DNA from: an uncultured bacterium
GTDB lineage: Bacteria > Verrucomicrobiota > Kiritimatiellia > RFP12 > UBA1067
DNA: 64,000 bases
NCBI GenBank assembly: GCA_902801025.1
Contig: CADCGZ010000051.1
Location: forward strand, 1-64,000
Direction of reading: 5' to 3'
The notes beneath the pieces are model-generated. The model had not been told where the DNA came from. It was given only the letters and a program-made list of their open reading frames with translations, and did no database searches. A program made the translations under genes and the position numbers. Each line of letters starts with the position of its first letter. Within the stretch, counting starts at the first letter, position 1. Of the stretch, positions 41,434 through 49,629 are shown in pieces.

Positions 41434-42760
41434 GCCGCCGCGCGGCAGAGTGCGTCCGATGTGGGTGCGCATCGCGCTCTGGTCGTTCCTGTCGTTCGGA
41501 CTCCTCTTCACGTTCGTCGGGGCGCTCGTGATGTTCGCGACGCTGCGCCACACGACGAACGACTACCACGAGGTGCTCGTACGGCTCTCGGGCGATCTGA
41601 CGCAGGAGTACGAGGAGTGCGGGGGAGACGCGGCGAAGATGGCGAAGTTCTTCGCGGAGAACTCGGAGACCCACGGACACGAAAACGTCTTCCTTCTCGT
41701 CACCGATAGTGACGGCGCGGTGAAGGTGAGCAGCACGCACAACAAGACCATACTCGAGGAGATGGTCGAGAACGCCGCATCAAAGTCGAGGACATACCGC
41801 ATAGCGGGGGTGTCCGCGGACGGAATCCGTCCGATCGCGGTGCGGGTGCGGAAGTCGTTGCTCGGCGACGGATACGTGCTGTCCGTCGGGTACAACGTGA
41901 CGAAGGACGAGCTGCACGCGGTGCGGATGGGTGCGCTCGTCGGCTCGTCGCTCGTCTTTGTGTGGCTCGTCGGCGCGGGGCTTGGGGCGTTCCTCGGACG
42001 GCGCTTCACCGCCCCGCTGAGGAAGGTTGCCGACGCGGCTGGGCGCATAGCCGCCGGGGACTACTCCGCGCGCGTTCCGGTGACGTCCGAGGGACAGGAG
42101 ATAGTTGACCTCGAGAACGCGTTCAACAGCATGGCGGCGGAGAACGAGAAGACTCTCTCCGACCTGCGTGTGCTCACGGACGACATCGCGCACGACCTTA
42201 GGACTCCGCTTACGCGCATCCGGGCCGCCGCGGAGACTGCCGCGCTTGCCGAAGGGGAGCATCCATTCGCCGAGGACATCTGCGAGGAGGCGTCGTCCAT
42301 GCTCGAGATGATAAACACGATGCTCGACATATCGCAGACCGACAGCCGCATACGCCGCACGCCGCGCGAGCAGATCGAGATGGTTGCGTTCGTGGGTCAC
42401 GTCATCGAGCTGTACTCGGTCCTTGCGGAGGAGTCGTCGGTCTCGCTGTCCGCCACAATGCCGGACGCGCCGCTGTATGTCTCAGCGCACAAGGGGCGGC
42501 TTCAGCAGATGCTCGGGAATCTCCTCGACAACGCGCTCAAGTTCACCCCGAAGGGAGGCAGGATAGAGGTGCGGCTTGCGTCGAATCCGTTCTCGCTTTC
42601 CGTCGCCAACACGGGGCCCGGCATCCCGGCCGCGGACATCCCGCACGTCTTCAAGCGCTTCTGGCGCGGCGACGGCAGCAGGACGTCCTATGGCGGGAGC
42701 GTCAAGTGCGAGTCCACGCCTGGCGAATGGACAGTCTTCACCGTCACGGGCCTGTCGTAG
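41420..42760 (+). CDS. Sensor histidine kinase lacking the G2 box
   Basis: A 446-residue membrane kinase. Two helices (about 15-40 and 170-195) flank a 130-residue periplasmic sensor; then HAMP, H-box DDIAHDLRTPLTR, N-box LLDNALKFTPKGG and G1 VANTGPGIP. After FKRFWRGDGSRT the expected GTGLGLxLV segment (G2, ATP lid) is absent and the protein jumps directly to YGGSVKCESTPGEW, the normal end of the fold. About 15-17 residues are missing in frame (near 42685-42692). Without G2 the kinase may not phosphorylate. The ribosome site GAGGGGGGTGGG precedes the ATG. Confidence 0.88.
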   Translation: MSSAEPPRGRVRPMWVRIALWSFLSFGLLFTFVGALVMFATLRHTTNDYHEVLVRLSGDLTQEYEECGGDAAKMAKFFAENSETHGHENVFLLVTDSDGAVKVSSTHNKTILEEMVENAASKSRTYRIAGVSADGIRPIAVRVRKSLLGDGYVLSVGYNVTKDELHAVRMGALVGSSLVFVWLVGAGLGAFLGRRFTAPLRKVADAAGRIAAGDYSARVPVTSEGQEIVDLENAFNSMAAENEKTLSDLRVLTDDIAHDLRTPLTRIRAAAETAALAEGEHPFAEDICEEASSMLEMINTMLDISQTDSRIRRTPREQIEMVAFVGHVIELYSVLAEESSVSLSATMPDAPLYVSAHKGRLQQMLGNLLDNALKFTPKGGRIEVRLASNPFSLSVANTGPGIPAADIPHVFKRFWRGDGSRTSYGGSVKCESTPGEWTVFTVTGLS

Positions 42761-42817
42761 CCTAAAAGGCAAAATATGAATGGGGTAATCTTCGAAAGGC
42801 GAAACGACAACACGGAT

Positions 42818-42829
42818 TTTTGATACAAT
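42818..42829 (+). promoter_or_regulatory. -10 promoter of thiG-thiH-thiC
   Basis: TTTTGATACAAT; predicted start 42836, just before the second riboswitch. Confidence 0.75.
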
Positions 42830-42838
42830 ATCCTTGTA

Positions 42839-42915
42839 ACGGGGTGCTGCGTCGCACGGTGCGGCGTCGGCTGAGATCAGACCCGCGAACCTGAACCGGG
42901 TAATGCCGGCGGAGG
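42839..42915 (+). promoter_or_regulatory. TPP riboswitch (thi-box) before thiG
   Basis: ACGGGGTGC, GGCTGAGAT, ACCCG, GAACCTGAACCGGGTAATGC and GGCGGAGGAAGGA are all present. The GGAGGAAGG ribosome site of thiG overlaps the 3' end, indicating translational control as in the thiS unit. Confidence 0.95.
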
Positions 42916-42925
42916 AAGGATAAAA

Positions 42926-43690
42926 ATGAAGGACCTGGTTATCGGCGGCAGAAAGTTCAAGAGCCGCTTTTTCCTCGGGACGGGCAAGTTCGCGTCGGGC
43001 GAGCTTCTTAAGGCCGCGATCGATGCAAGCGGAACCGAACTCGTTACGACTGCGCTCACGCGCGTCCACGAAGACGATGCGGCGCACGACGATATCTTGG
43101 GCGTGATCGACCGCTCGAAGGTCGAGGTGATGCTCAACACTTCAGGCGCGCGCAATGCAGCCGAGGCGGTCAGGATCGCAAAGCTCGGAAAGGCCGCCGG
43201 CTACAACTGGATCAAGATCGAGGTTCATCCCGACGCGCGGTATCTCCTGCCAGATCCGGTGGAGACTCTTGAGGCCGTCAAGGAATGCGCGAAGCTCGGA
43301 ATGGTCGTTCTTCCCTACATCAACGCCGATCCGGTCCTCGCGCGTCACTGCGAGGACGCTGGCGCTGCGGCCGTCATGCCGCTTGGCAGTCCCATCGGTT
43401 CCAATCGCGGAATCCGCACGCGCGACATGATCGAGATCATCGTGGAGCAGAGCCACGTTCCGGTCGTCGTCGACGCAGGTATCGGGCTTCCTTCCCATGC
43501 GGCAGAAGCGATTGAGCTTGGTGCGGATGCAGTTCTTGCGAACACGGCAGTTGCCGCGGCAGACGATCCCGTAGAGATGGCGCGCGCTTTCGGCATGGCA
43601 GTCCGCGCCGCCGAGATTGCGCTCAAGGCGGGCCCGCCGTCCTCTCGCACGACAGCAAGCGCAACGAGCCCGATGGACATCTTCAAGTGA
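42926..43690 (+). CDS. thiG: Thiazole synthase ThiG
   Basis: A 254-residue TIM-barrel enzyme that forms the thiazole phosphate of thiamine from deoxyxylulose phosphate, dehydroglycine and ThiS thiocarboxylate. Signatures: RFFLGTGKFAS, LNTSGARNA, WIKIEVHPD (substrate Lys region), PLGSPIGSNRGI, VVVDAGIGLPSHAAEAIELGADAVLANTA. First gene under the second riboswitch, followed after 7 bp by thiH. Confidence 0.97.
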   Translation: MKDLVIGGRKFKSRFFLGTGKFASGELLKAAIDASGTELVTTALTRVHEDDAAHDDILGVIDRSKVEVMLNTSGARNAAEAVRIAKLGKAAGYNWIKIEVHPDARYLLPDPVETLEAVKECAKLGMVVLPYINADPVLARHCEDAGAAAVMPLGSPIGSNRGIRTRDMIEIIVEQSHVPVVVDAGIGLPSHAAEAIELGADAVLANTAVAAADDPVEMARAFGMAVRAAEIALKAGPPSSRTTASATSPMDIFK

Positions 43691-43697
43691 GGCGGCG

Positions 43698-44810
43698 ATG
43701 TTTCCACTCTTAAAATACACGGCTGAACAGGTCGACGAATACTTCTCGAAGGTGACGCCTGAGATGGTGAGGGCGTCGCTTGCAAAAGAGCGCCACGACT
43801 GGTTCGACCTGCTGAATCTCATTTCGCCTGCGGCGTATCCGTTTATGGACGAGATGCGTGTCAAGGCGCGGCTTGCGCGAATCAAGTACTACGGCAAGAC
43901 GGTGAGCGTCTATGCGCCGCTCTATATCGGCAACACGTGTGTCAACCACTGCAAGTACTGCGACTTCCGCCGCGAACATACGGGAACGGTGAGGCGCAAC
44001 CTGACACTGGACGAAATCAAGGTCGAGGCAGAGGCGATACGTGCGAGCGGAATCGACAATTTGCTCATCGTAGCGGGCGAAGACCCGAAGGTGAATTCGA
44101 TCGAGCATTTCTGCGACGTCGCTCGTCTTTTGAAGCCGATGTTTTCGAACCTTTCCTTGGAAGTCGCACCGCAGACCGAGGAAGGGTACAGGGCGATGTT
44201 CGAGGCGGGCTTTGAGTCGCTAACGTGCTTCCAGGAGACATACGACCAGGAGCGCTACAAGTTTTTCCATCCGGCGGGACCGAAGTCCGACTACGAATGG
44301 CGTCTCTGGACGCAGCTTCGCGCTGGCCGCGCGGGCTTTCGCATCCTCGGGTGTGCGTTTCTTCTTGGCCTCACGCCTTGGCGCAGGGAAGCAGCGAGTC
44401 TTGCCGCGCACGCGCTTTACTTGATGAAGGAGTGCTACGAGTCGAAGATTCAGTTCGCCTTTCCGCGCTTCTGCCGCGTCGATGGCGGATTTGTGCCGCC
44501 GTGCGAAGTCGACGAGCGCGATGTCGATTTGATGATGCTCGCGTTCAGGATCTGCTTCCCGCAGTGTTGCATGACGGTCTCGACGCGTGAGGCGCCGAAG
44601 TTCCGAGACTACATCGTGCAGGTTGCGGCGGACAACATGAGCGCTGGCTCGCGCGTTACGCCTGGTGGATACGCTGTGCTCGAGAAGGAGCATGCGGCGG
44701 ATGTCGCGCAGTTTACGCTTACTGACAGGCGCGCACCGAAGGAAGTATATGACGCGATAAAGGCGAACGGACAGGAAGTCGTATTCAAGAATTGGGATAA
44801 CAGGATATGA
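43698..44810 (+). CDS. thiH: 2-iminoacetate synthase ThiH (radical SAM)
   Basis: A 370-residue radical-SAM tyrosine lyase giving dehydroglycine for ThiG. Cluster motif NTCVNHCKYCDF (CxxxCxxC); other family elements are LIVAGEDP, LEVAPQTEEGYRAM, FQETYDQERYKFFHPAGPK, ILGCAFLLGLTPWRREA and SAGSRVTPGGY. I start at MFPLLKYTAEQV (43698, GAGGCGG upstream); the longer ORF overlaps thiG. It is an anaerobe-type thiazole route. Confidence 0.95.
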   Translation: MFPLLKYTAEQVDEYFSKVTPEMVRASLAKERHDWFDLLNLISPAAYPFMDEMRVKARLARIKYYGKTVSVYAPLYIGNTCVNHCKYCDFRREHTGTVRRNLTLDEIKVEAEAIRASGIDNLLIVAGEDPKVNSIEHFCDVARLLKPMFSNLSLEVAPQTEEGYRAMFEAGFESLTCFQETYDQERYKFFHPAGPKSDYEWRLWTQLRAGRAGFRILGCAFLLGLTPWRREAASLAAHALYLMKECYESKIQFAFPRFCRVDGGFVPPCEVDERDVDLMMLAFRICFPQCCMTVSTREAPKFRDYIVQVAADNMSAGSRVTPGGYAVLEKEHAADVAQFTLTDRRAPKEVYDAIKANGQEVVFKNWDNRI

Positions 44811-44816
44811 GAAACG

Positions 44817-45012
44817 AACTCCGATCGTTTGGGCTCTCGCTACCGCTTCGCCGCTTCGCAATCAGCAACGGCTTTGCAGTTGTTGCGAGGTTTGGGTTTC
44901 ATAGCTGGGGCGCAGCCCCAGACCCCGATTGCATTAGAGTAAGGTGCTCAAATGGAACCGTTCATGAATGTGAAACAGCGGAGCGGTAGCGAGAGCGATA
45001 ACGCTCGGAGTT
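44817..45012. mobile_element. 196-bp MITE-like element between thiH and thiC
   Basis: Long terminal inverted repeats: AACTCCGA, 8 unpaired bases, GCTCTCGCTACCGCT at the left; AGCGGTAGCGAGAGC, 8 bases, TCGGAGTT at the right. The centre carries the palindrome CTGGGGCGCAGCCCCAG, shared with the element in hrpB. No transposase. A 60-codon ORF across it (44807-44989) looks spurious. Confidence 0.65.
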
Positions 45013-45036
45013 TAAAATAAACAGGAGAAAAACGAT

Positions 45037-46341
45037 ATGACACAACTTGAGGCGGCGAGGAAGGGAATTGTGACCGATGCTATGAAGCAGGTTGCAAAGG
45101 ACGAGGGGCTTGACGCAGAGGCGGTTCGCGCGGCGGTTGCGTCGGGCGAGGCGGTGATTCCGCTAAACATCCACCACAAGAACGCCGTCCCTGTCGGCGT
45201 GGGGCGTATGTTCACGACGAAGATCAACGCAAACCTCGGTCGCAGCGTGACGCACTCTGGGAAGGGCGACGAGCTTGAAAAACTTAAAGTCGCTCTCGAC
45301 GCCGGCGCCGATTTCGTGATGGACCTTTCCGTCGCGTCGTCGGAGGACGAGATCGCGGGCATCCGCCAGGGAATGCTCGACGCCTCGCCTAAGCCGCTTG
45401 GCACCGTGCCGATCTACGAGACGATTTCTCTTCTCGGCGACATTCCGAAGATGGACCCCAAGTTCCTTATCGGCGTCATCCGCCGCCAGGCCGAGCAGGG
45501 CGTCGATTTCATGACGCTTCACGCAGGACTTCTTCTCAGTCACATCCCGAACGCGATGAAGCGCAAGATGGGCATCGTATCCCGCGGTGGCGCGATCATG
45601 GCGGAATGGATGATGGAGAACAAGGCCGAGAATCCGCTCTACACCCACTGGGACGAAGTAATGGACATCCTCGCAGAGCACGACGTCACCGTGTCGCTCG
45701 GCGATGGCTTGAGGCCAGGATGCCTTGCAGACGCCTCGGATGCCGCGCAGTTCGGCGAGCTTGACGTCCTCGGCGAGCTCGTTGATCGCTGCCGCGCGCG
45801 TGGCGTACAGGTGATGGTGGAAGGGCCTGGGCACGTTCCCTTCAACCAGATACAGATGAATATGAAACGCCAGCAGGATGTCTGCAAGAAGGCGCCGTTC
45901 TATGTGCTTGGGCCAGTCGTTACCGACATCGCGCCTGGCTACGACCACATCGTTTCAGCAATCGGCGCTACCGCGGCCGCGACATACGGCGCGTCTCTTC
46001 TCTGCTACGTGACGCCTGCCGAGCACCTCGGGCTCCCTGACGCCGAGGAAGTGCACCAGGGCTGCATCGCCTACAAGATCGCCGCCCACGCGGGCGACGT
46101 GGCGCGCGGACTCCCCGGCGCGCGCGACCGCGACGACGCGATGTCTGACGCCCGTGCGGTCTTTGACTGGGACCGCCAGTTCGAGATATGCCTTGACCCG
46201 AAGCGGGCGAAGGAGAGGTGGCTCAAGACGCGCGCTTTCACCGACGAGGCGCATGGCGACGACCACTGCTCGATGTGCGGCAAGCAATTCTGCGCCGTCC
46301 GTACCTCGCGCCGCATCAAGAAGCTCGCCGCGGAGCTTTGA
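45037..46341 (+). CDS. thiC: Phosphomethylpyrimidine synthase ThiC
   Basis: A 434-residue radical-SAM enzyme converting AIR to HMP-phosphate for thiamine. Signatures: NANLGRS, GADFVMDLS, VPIYET, FMTLHAGLL, SRGGAIMAEWM, SLGDGLRPGC, VEGPGHVP, and the C-terminal cluster motif CSMCGKQFC. The length is that of the short bacterial form without the N-terminal extension. The ribosome site AACAGGAG precedes the ATG. It follows thiH after a 226-bp spacer occupied by the MITE-like element, so transcription may still be shared with thiG-thiH. Confidence 0.97.
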   Translation: MTQLEAARKGIVTDAMKQVAKDEGLDAEAVRAAVASGEAVIPLNIHHKNAVPVGVGRMFTTKINANLGRSVTHSGKGDELEKLKVALDAGADFVMDLSVASSEDEIAGIRQGMLDASPKPLGTVPIYETISLLGDIPKMDPKFLIGVIRRQAEQGVDFMTLHAGLLLSHIPNAMKRKMGIVSRGGAIMAEWMMENKAENPLYTHWDEVMDILAEHDVTVSLGDGLRPGCLADASDAAQFGELDVLGELVDRCRARGVQVMVEGPGHVPFNQIQMNMKRQQDVCKKAPFYVLGPVVTDIAPGYDHIVSAIGATAAATYGASLLCYVTPAEHLGLPDAEEVHQGCIAYKIAAHAGDVARGLPGARDRDDAMSDARAVFDWDRQFEICLDPKRAKERWLKTRAFTDEAHGDDHCSMCGKQFCAVRTSRRIKKLAAEL

Positions 46342-46364
46342 GATGCTACCATGACCGACGGGAA

Positions 46365-46375
46365 TTTGGTATAAT
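46365..46375 (+). promoter_or_regulatory. Extended -10 promoter of the nifU-like gene
   Basis: TTTGGTATAAT; predicted start 46382, leader about 39 nt. Confidence 0.8.
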
Positions 46376-46420
46376 AATGTCCCGTTCAAGGACAGCAATT
46401 TTTACGAAAGTCGAACGGCG

Positions 46421-46993
46421 ATGTGGAATTACTCTGAGAAGATGATGGACCATTTCCGGAACCCCCGGAATGTGGGCAAGATCGACAACCCTGATGGAAC
46501 GGCGACGGTAGGTTCTCTTGCATGCGGAGACGCCCTCCAGTTCCAGTTCAAGCTCGGGCCCGACGGCAAGATTGCTGAGGCGAAGTTCCAGACCTTTGGG
46601 TGCGCGAGTGCGATTGCAAGCTCGTCGGCCCTGACCGAGATGGTGATCGGGAAGACGCTCGACGAGGCGAAGAAGATCACGAACCAGCAGATAGCCGACT
46701 ACCTCGGCGGGCTTCCGCCCCAGAAGATGCACTGTTCCGTAATGGGCCGCGAGGCGATGGAGGCGGCAATCAAGAACTTCGAGACCGGCAAGAACACCGA
46801 CCGCAACCTCGAGGACACGGTTCTTTGCACTTGCTACAACGTATCCGAGAACGAAGTCCGCCGCGTGATAACCGAGAACCAGCTCACTACGGTAGAGGAA
46901 GTCACGAACTACACGAAGGCAGGCGGCGGCTGCGGACGCTGCAAGGGCAAGATCCAGGCGATTCTCGATGAAATCCACGGAGGCGCAAAGTGA
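46421..46993 (+). CDS. NifU-like iron-sulfur scaffold with BFD-type [2Fe-2S] domain
   Basis: A 190-residue protein. The N-terminal IscU-type scaffold has its three cysteines in SLACGDAL, TFGCASAIASSSALTEM and KMHCSVMG. The C-terminal 50 residues form a bacterioferritin-associated-ferredoxin-like domain with LCTCYNVSE and GGGCGRCKGKIQ. The third, Nfu-type domain of classical NifU is absent. It assembles Fe-S clusters for client enzymes such as ThiC, ThiH, HemW or hydrogenase. No cysteine desulfurase is seen next to it. It overlaps the DUF1846 gene by four bases. Confidence 0.92.
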   Translation: MWNYSEKMMDHFRNPRNVGKIDNPDGTATVGSLACGDALQFQFKLGPDGKIAEAKFQTFGCASAIASSSALTEMVIGKTLDEAKKITNQQIADYLGGLPPQKMHCSVMGREAMEAAIKNFETGKNTDRNLEDTVLCTCYNVSENEVRRVITENQLTTVEEVTNYTKAGGGCGRCKGKIQAILDEIHGGAK

Positions 46994-48507
46994 AAATCGG
47001 CTTTGACAACGACAAGTACCTGAAAGAGCAGTCTGAGGAGATCCGTCGCCGCGCCGGGAAGTACGGGCGGCTCTACCTCGAGTTCGGCGGGAAGCTCATG
47101 AACGACTTTCATGCCGCAAGGTGCCTCCCCGGCTATCACCCCAACGTGAAGCTCCGGCTTCTCCAGTCGCTCAAGGACCAGGCGGAGGTCATTCTCTGCA
47201 TCTACGCCGGCGACATCGAGCGGAAGAAGATGCGAGCCGACTTCGGCATCTCCTACGCCGACGATGCGCTTAAGCTCATAGACGACCTCTCGTCTCTTGG
47301 GCTTACGGTGCGCGGCGTCGTGGTGACTCGCTACGAAGGGCAGATCGCGGCCCAGCAGTTTGGCCAGAAACTCGAGTCGCGCGGCGTCAAGTGCTATTTC
47401 CACGGCAAGACTCTCGGCTATCCAGCCGACGTAGACACTGTCGTCTCGGACCAGGGCTACGGCAAGAACCCGTTCATTCCCGTCGAGCGTCCGATCGTCG
47501 TCGTCACGGCGCCTGGCCCCGGCTCGGGAAAGTTCGCGACTTGCCTCAACCAGATCTACCACGAATACCGCCAGGGACGGCTCGCCGGATACTCGAAGTT
47601 CGAGAGCTTCCCGGTGTGGAACCTTCCGCTTCACCATCCGCTCAACATCGCGTACGAGGCGGCGACGATCGACCTCAAGGACAAGAACATGATCGATCCG
47701 TACCATCTTGCCGCGTACGGAAAGACTGCCGTCAACTACAACCGCGACGTCGACGCGTATCCGCTTCTCAAGACGATATGGGAGAAGATGACGAACGGCG
47801 AATGCCCTTACAAGTCGCCGACCGACATGGGCGTGAACCGCATCGGCTTTGGCATAGTCGACGATGCCGTCGTGCAAGAGGCGTCAAAGCAGGAAGTCAT
47901 CCGCCGCTACATGCGCTACCAGTGCCTGTACATCGAGGGCGCGACGGACGTCGAGTCGCTCGAACGCGCGAAGATGCTGATGGACTCGCTCGGGCTCAAG
48001 ACAGAGAACCGTCTCGTCGCCCTCGCGGCCCGCGGCGCTGCCGAGACCGCCCGCCAGCAGGGGAAGGGCAAGGCCGGCGGGCAGATCGTATCGGCGGCAG
48101 CGCTGCAGCTCCACAACGACGAAATCGTGACAGGCCGCAACTCCGACGAGCTGCACGCCTGCTCCGCGGTAATTCTCAACGCCGTGAAGAAGCTCGCGGG
48201 AATTCCCGACAGGCTCCCCTTGATCGCGCCGACGATCCTCCAGTCGATCGCGCACATGAAGCACGACATACTGAAGGGCGGCTATACCTCGCTTAACCTC
48301 GACGAGGCGCTGATCGCGCTTGCCATATCCGCGACGACTAACCCGGCCGCCCAGCTTGCGGTGGAGAAGCTCGGTGAGCTTGCGACATGCGAAGTCCATA
48401 TGACCCATATGGTGACTCCCGGCGACGAGGCTGGGCTTAGGCGTCTTGCTTGCCGCTACACGTCCGATCCCTACTACGCGTCGACGCAGCTCTTCAACGG
48501 CGGCTGA
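46990..48507 (+). CDS. DUF1846 family protein
   Basis: A 505-residue protein recognisable as DUF1846 from IGFDNDKYLKEQSEEIRRRA at the start, VVTAPGPGSGKFATCLNQ and YTSDPYYASTQLFNGG near the end. GPGSGKFAT is P-loop-like. Structures of the family exist, but its biochemical role is not established. It starts at a GTG overlapping the nifU stop (GTGA), so the two are coupled; whether the protein has an iron-sulfur link is an inference from this alone. Confidence 0.88.
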   Translation: MKIGFDNDKYLKEQSEEIRRRAGKYGRLYLEFGGKLMNDFHAARCLPGYHPNVKLRLLQSLKDQAEVILCIYAGDIERKKMRADFGISYADDALKLIDDLSSLGLTVRGVVVTRYEGQIAAQQFGQKLESRGVKCYFHGKTLGYPADVDTVVSDQGYGKNPFIPVERPIVVVTAPGPGSGKFATCLNQIYHEYRQGRLAGYSKFESFPVWNLPLHHPLNIAYEAATIDLKDKNMIDPYHLAAYGKTAVNYNRDVDAYPLLKTIWEKMTNGECPYKSPTDMGVNRIGFGIVDDAVVQEASKQEVIRRYMRYQCLYIEGATDVESLERAKMLMDSLGLKTENRLVALAARGAAETARQQGKGKAGGQIVSAAALQLHNDEIVTGRNSDELHACSAVILNAVKKLAGIPDRLPLIAPTILQSIAHMKHDILKGGYTSLNLDEALIALAISATTNPAAQLAVEKLGELATCEVHMTHMVTPGDEAGLRRLACRYTSDPYYASTQLFNGG

Positions 48508-48525
48508 TGCGGCCGATTTAACTGG

Positions 48526-49629
48526 CTACCAGTCGACCGGCTTGTTGATCTTGAAGCCGGAGTTGACTTTCTGCTTCTGCTTTCGCAGGATCTTCTTGCC
48601 GCTCTCGGGATCGATCGTGATCTGCGGCTCGCGTTTCTTCTTGCCGCCGAGAAAAAGTTGCGTGACGCGTTTCTTGGGCTCCGGAACCTGCATTTGCTCG
48701 ACGGGCTCGTCGCCTTCGGCGTCTGGCGGGATTTCCGACATCGTAAGGGCTAGCGACGACGGCGGACCTTTCCGCGGCTTGAAGGCGACTCCCTGTTCGA
48801 CGGCAAGGCACATTTCGCAGACGTCCTTCCACGACGGAAGGCGGTAGTCTCGGTTTTTGACGAGCATCGCCTCGAGAAGCTGGCAGAAGCCCTCCGAAAG
48901 CTCGGGGCGGTAGGTGCGTGGATCCTTCGCCTGCGCCTTTTCGTCGCAATGCGAACGCATCATGTCTTCGTATCCAAGCCCGGGGAAGAGCATGCGCCCC
49001 GTGGAAAGGTGGTATAGGGACGCCGCAAGCGAGTAGATGTCGGTGCGGCAGTCGGGCTCGATGTCGCCGTAGACCTGTTCCGGCGATATGTATGCGGGCG
49101 TTCCCATCACGTGGTCTGGGATGTCCTTCATGCCGTCCTTCAGGTACTGGAACGTGTGGCACAGCCCGAGGTCGGTGAGTTTTATGACACCGTCGGTGTT
49201 GATCATTATGTTGTCGGGCTTGATGTCGCAGTGGACAACGCCGAATTCATTCCAGGCGTAGTCGAGCGCGACGGCTATCGATTCGCAGATGAGGAGGCAG
49301 TCGGCTTCACTCAGGTGCTGCTTCCTCATGAGGAGCGCATTGAAGTTGTAGCCGTCCACGTACTCCATCGTGTAGTACCAGATTCCCTCGTAGCAGTTGA
49401 TGTCGTAGCAGCGCACGATCCCGACGTGGCTGATCTCGCTCATCGTCTTTGCCTCGGTCTTGAAAAGTGCGATGTCCTCCGCGCTCGCGGTGAGATCCCT
49501 ATTAAGTATCTTGACGGCTATGGTTTCGCCGCGCAGAAGGTCGATTGCCTTCCACACGGTGGACATGCCACCCTCGCCGAGCTTCCCCAAAAGCTCAAGA
49601 TTTGGCAGAGGTGGAAGTGTCTCGTTCAC
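48526..49629 (-). CDS. Hanks-type serine/threonine protein kinase
   Basis: A 367-residue soluble kinase: Gly loop GKLGEGGMSTVWKA, ATP Lys in IAVKIL, catalytic loop VVHCDIKPDN (HCD instead of HRD), metal Asp in TDLGL (DLG instead of DFG) and GTPAYISPEQ. The catalytic Asp and Lys are present, so it should be active. A basic 90-residue C-terminal tail without a membrane helix follows. I start at the GTG at 49629, which overlaps the upstream stop (GTGA) and has AAAGGAT before it. It is last gene of the nine-gene minus-strand run. Confidence 0.9.
   Translation of the reverse strand: MNETLPPLPNLELLGKLGEGGMSTVWKAIDLLRGETIAVKILNRDLTASAEDIALFKTEAKTMSEISHVGIVRCYDINCYEGIWYYTMEYVDGYNFNALLMRKQHLSEADCLLICESIAVALDYAWNEFGVVHCDIKPDNIMINTDGVIKLTDLGLCHTFQYLKDGMKDIPDHVMGTPAYISPEQVYGDIEPDCRTDIYSLAASLYHLSTGRMLFPGLGYEDMMRSHCDEKAQAKDPRTYRPELSEGFCQLLEAMLVKNRDYRLPSWKDVCEMCLAVEQGVAFKPRKGPPSSLALTMSEIPPDAEGDEPVEQMQVPEPKKRVTQLFLGGKKKREPQITIDPESGKKILRKQKQKVNSGFKINKPVDW

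Noticed and set aside
44807-44989. 60-codon plus-strand ORF between thiH and thiC
   Set aside because: It lies almost wholly inside the MITE-like inverted-repeat element and has no ribosome site.
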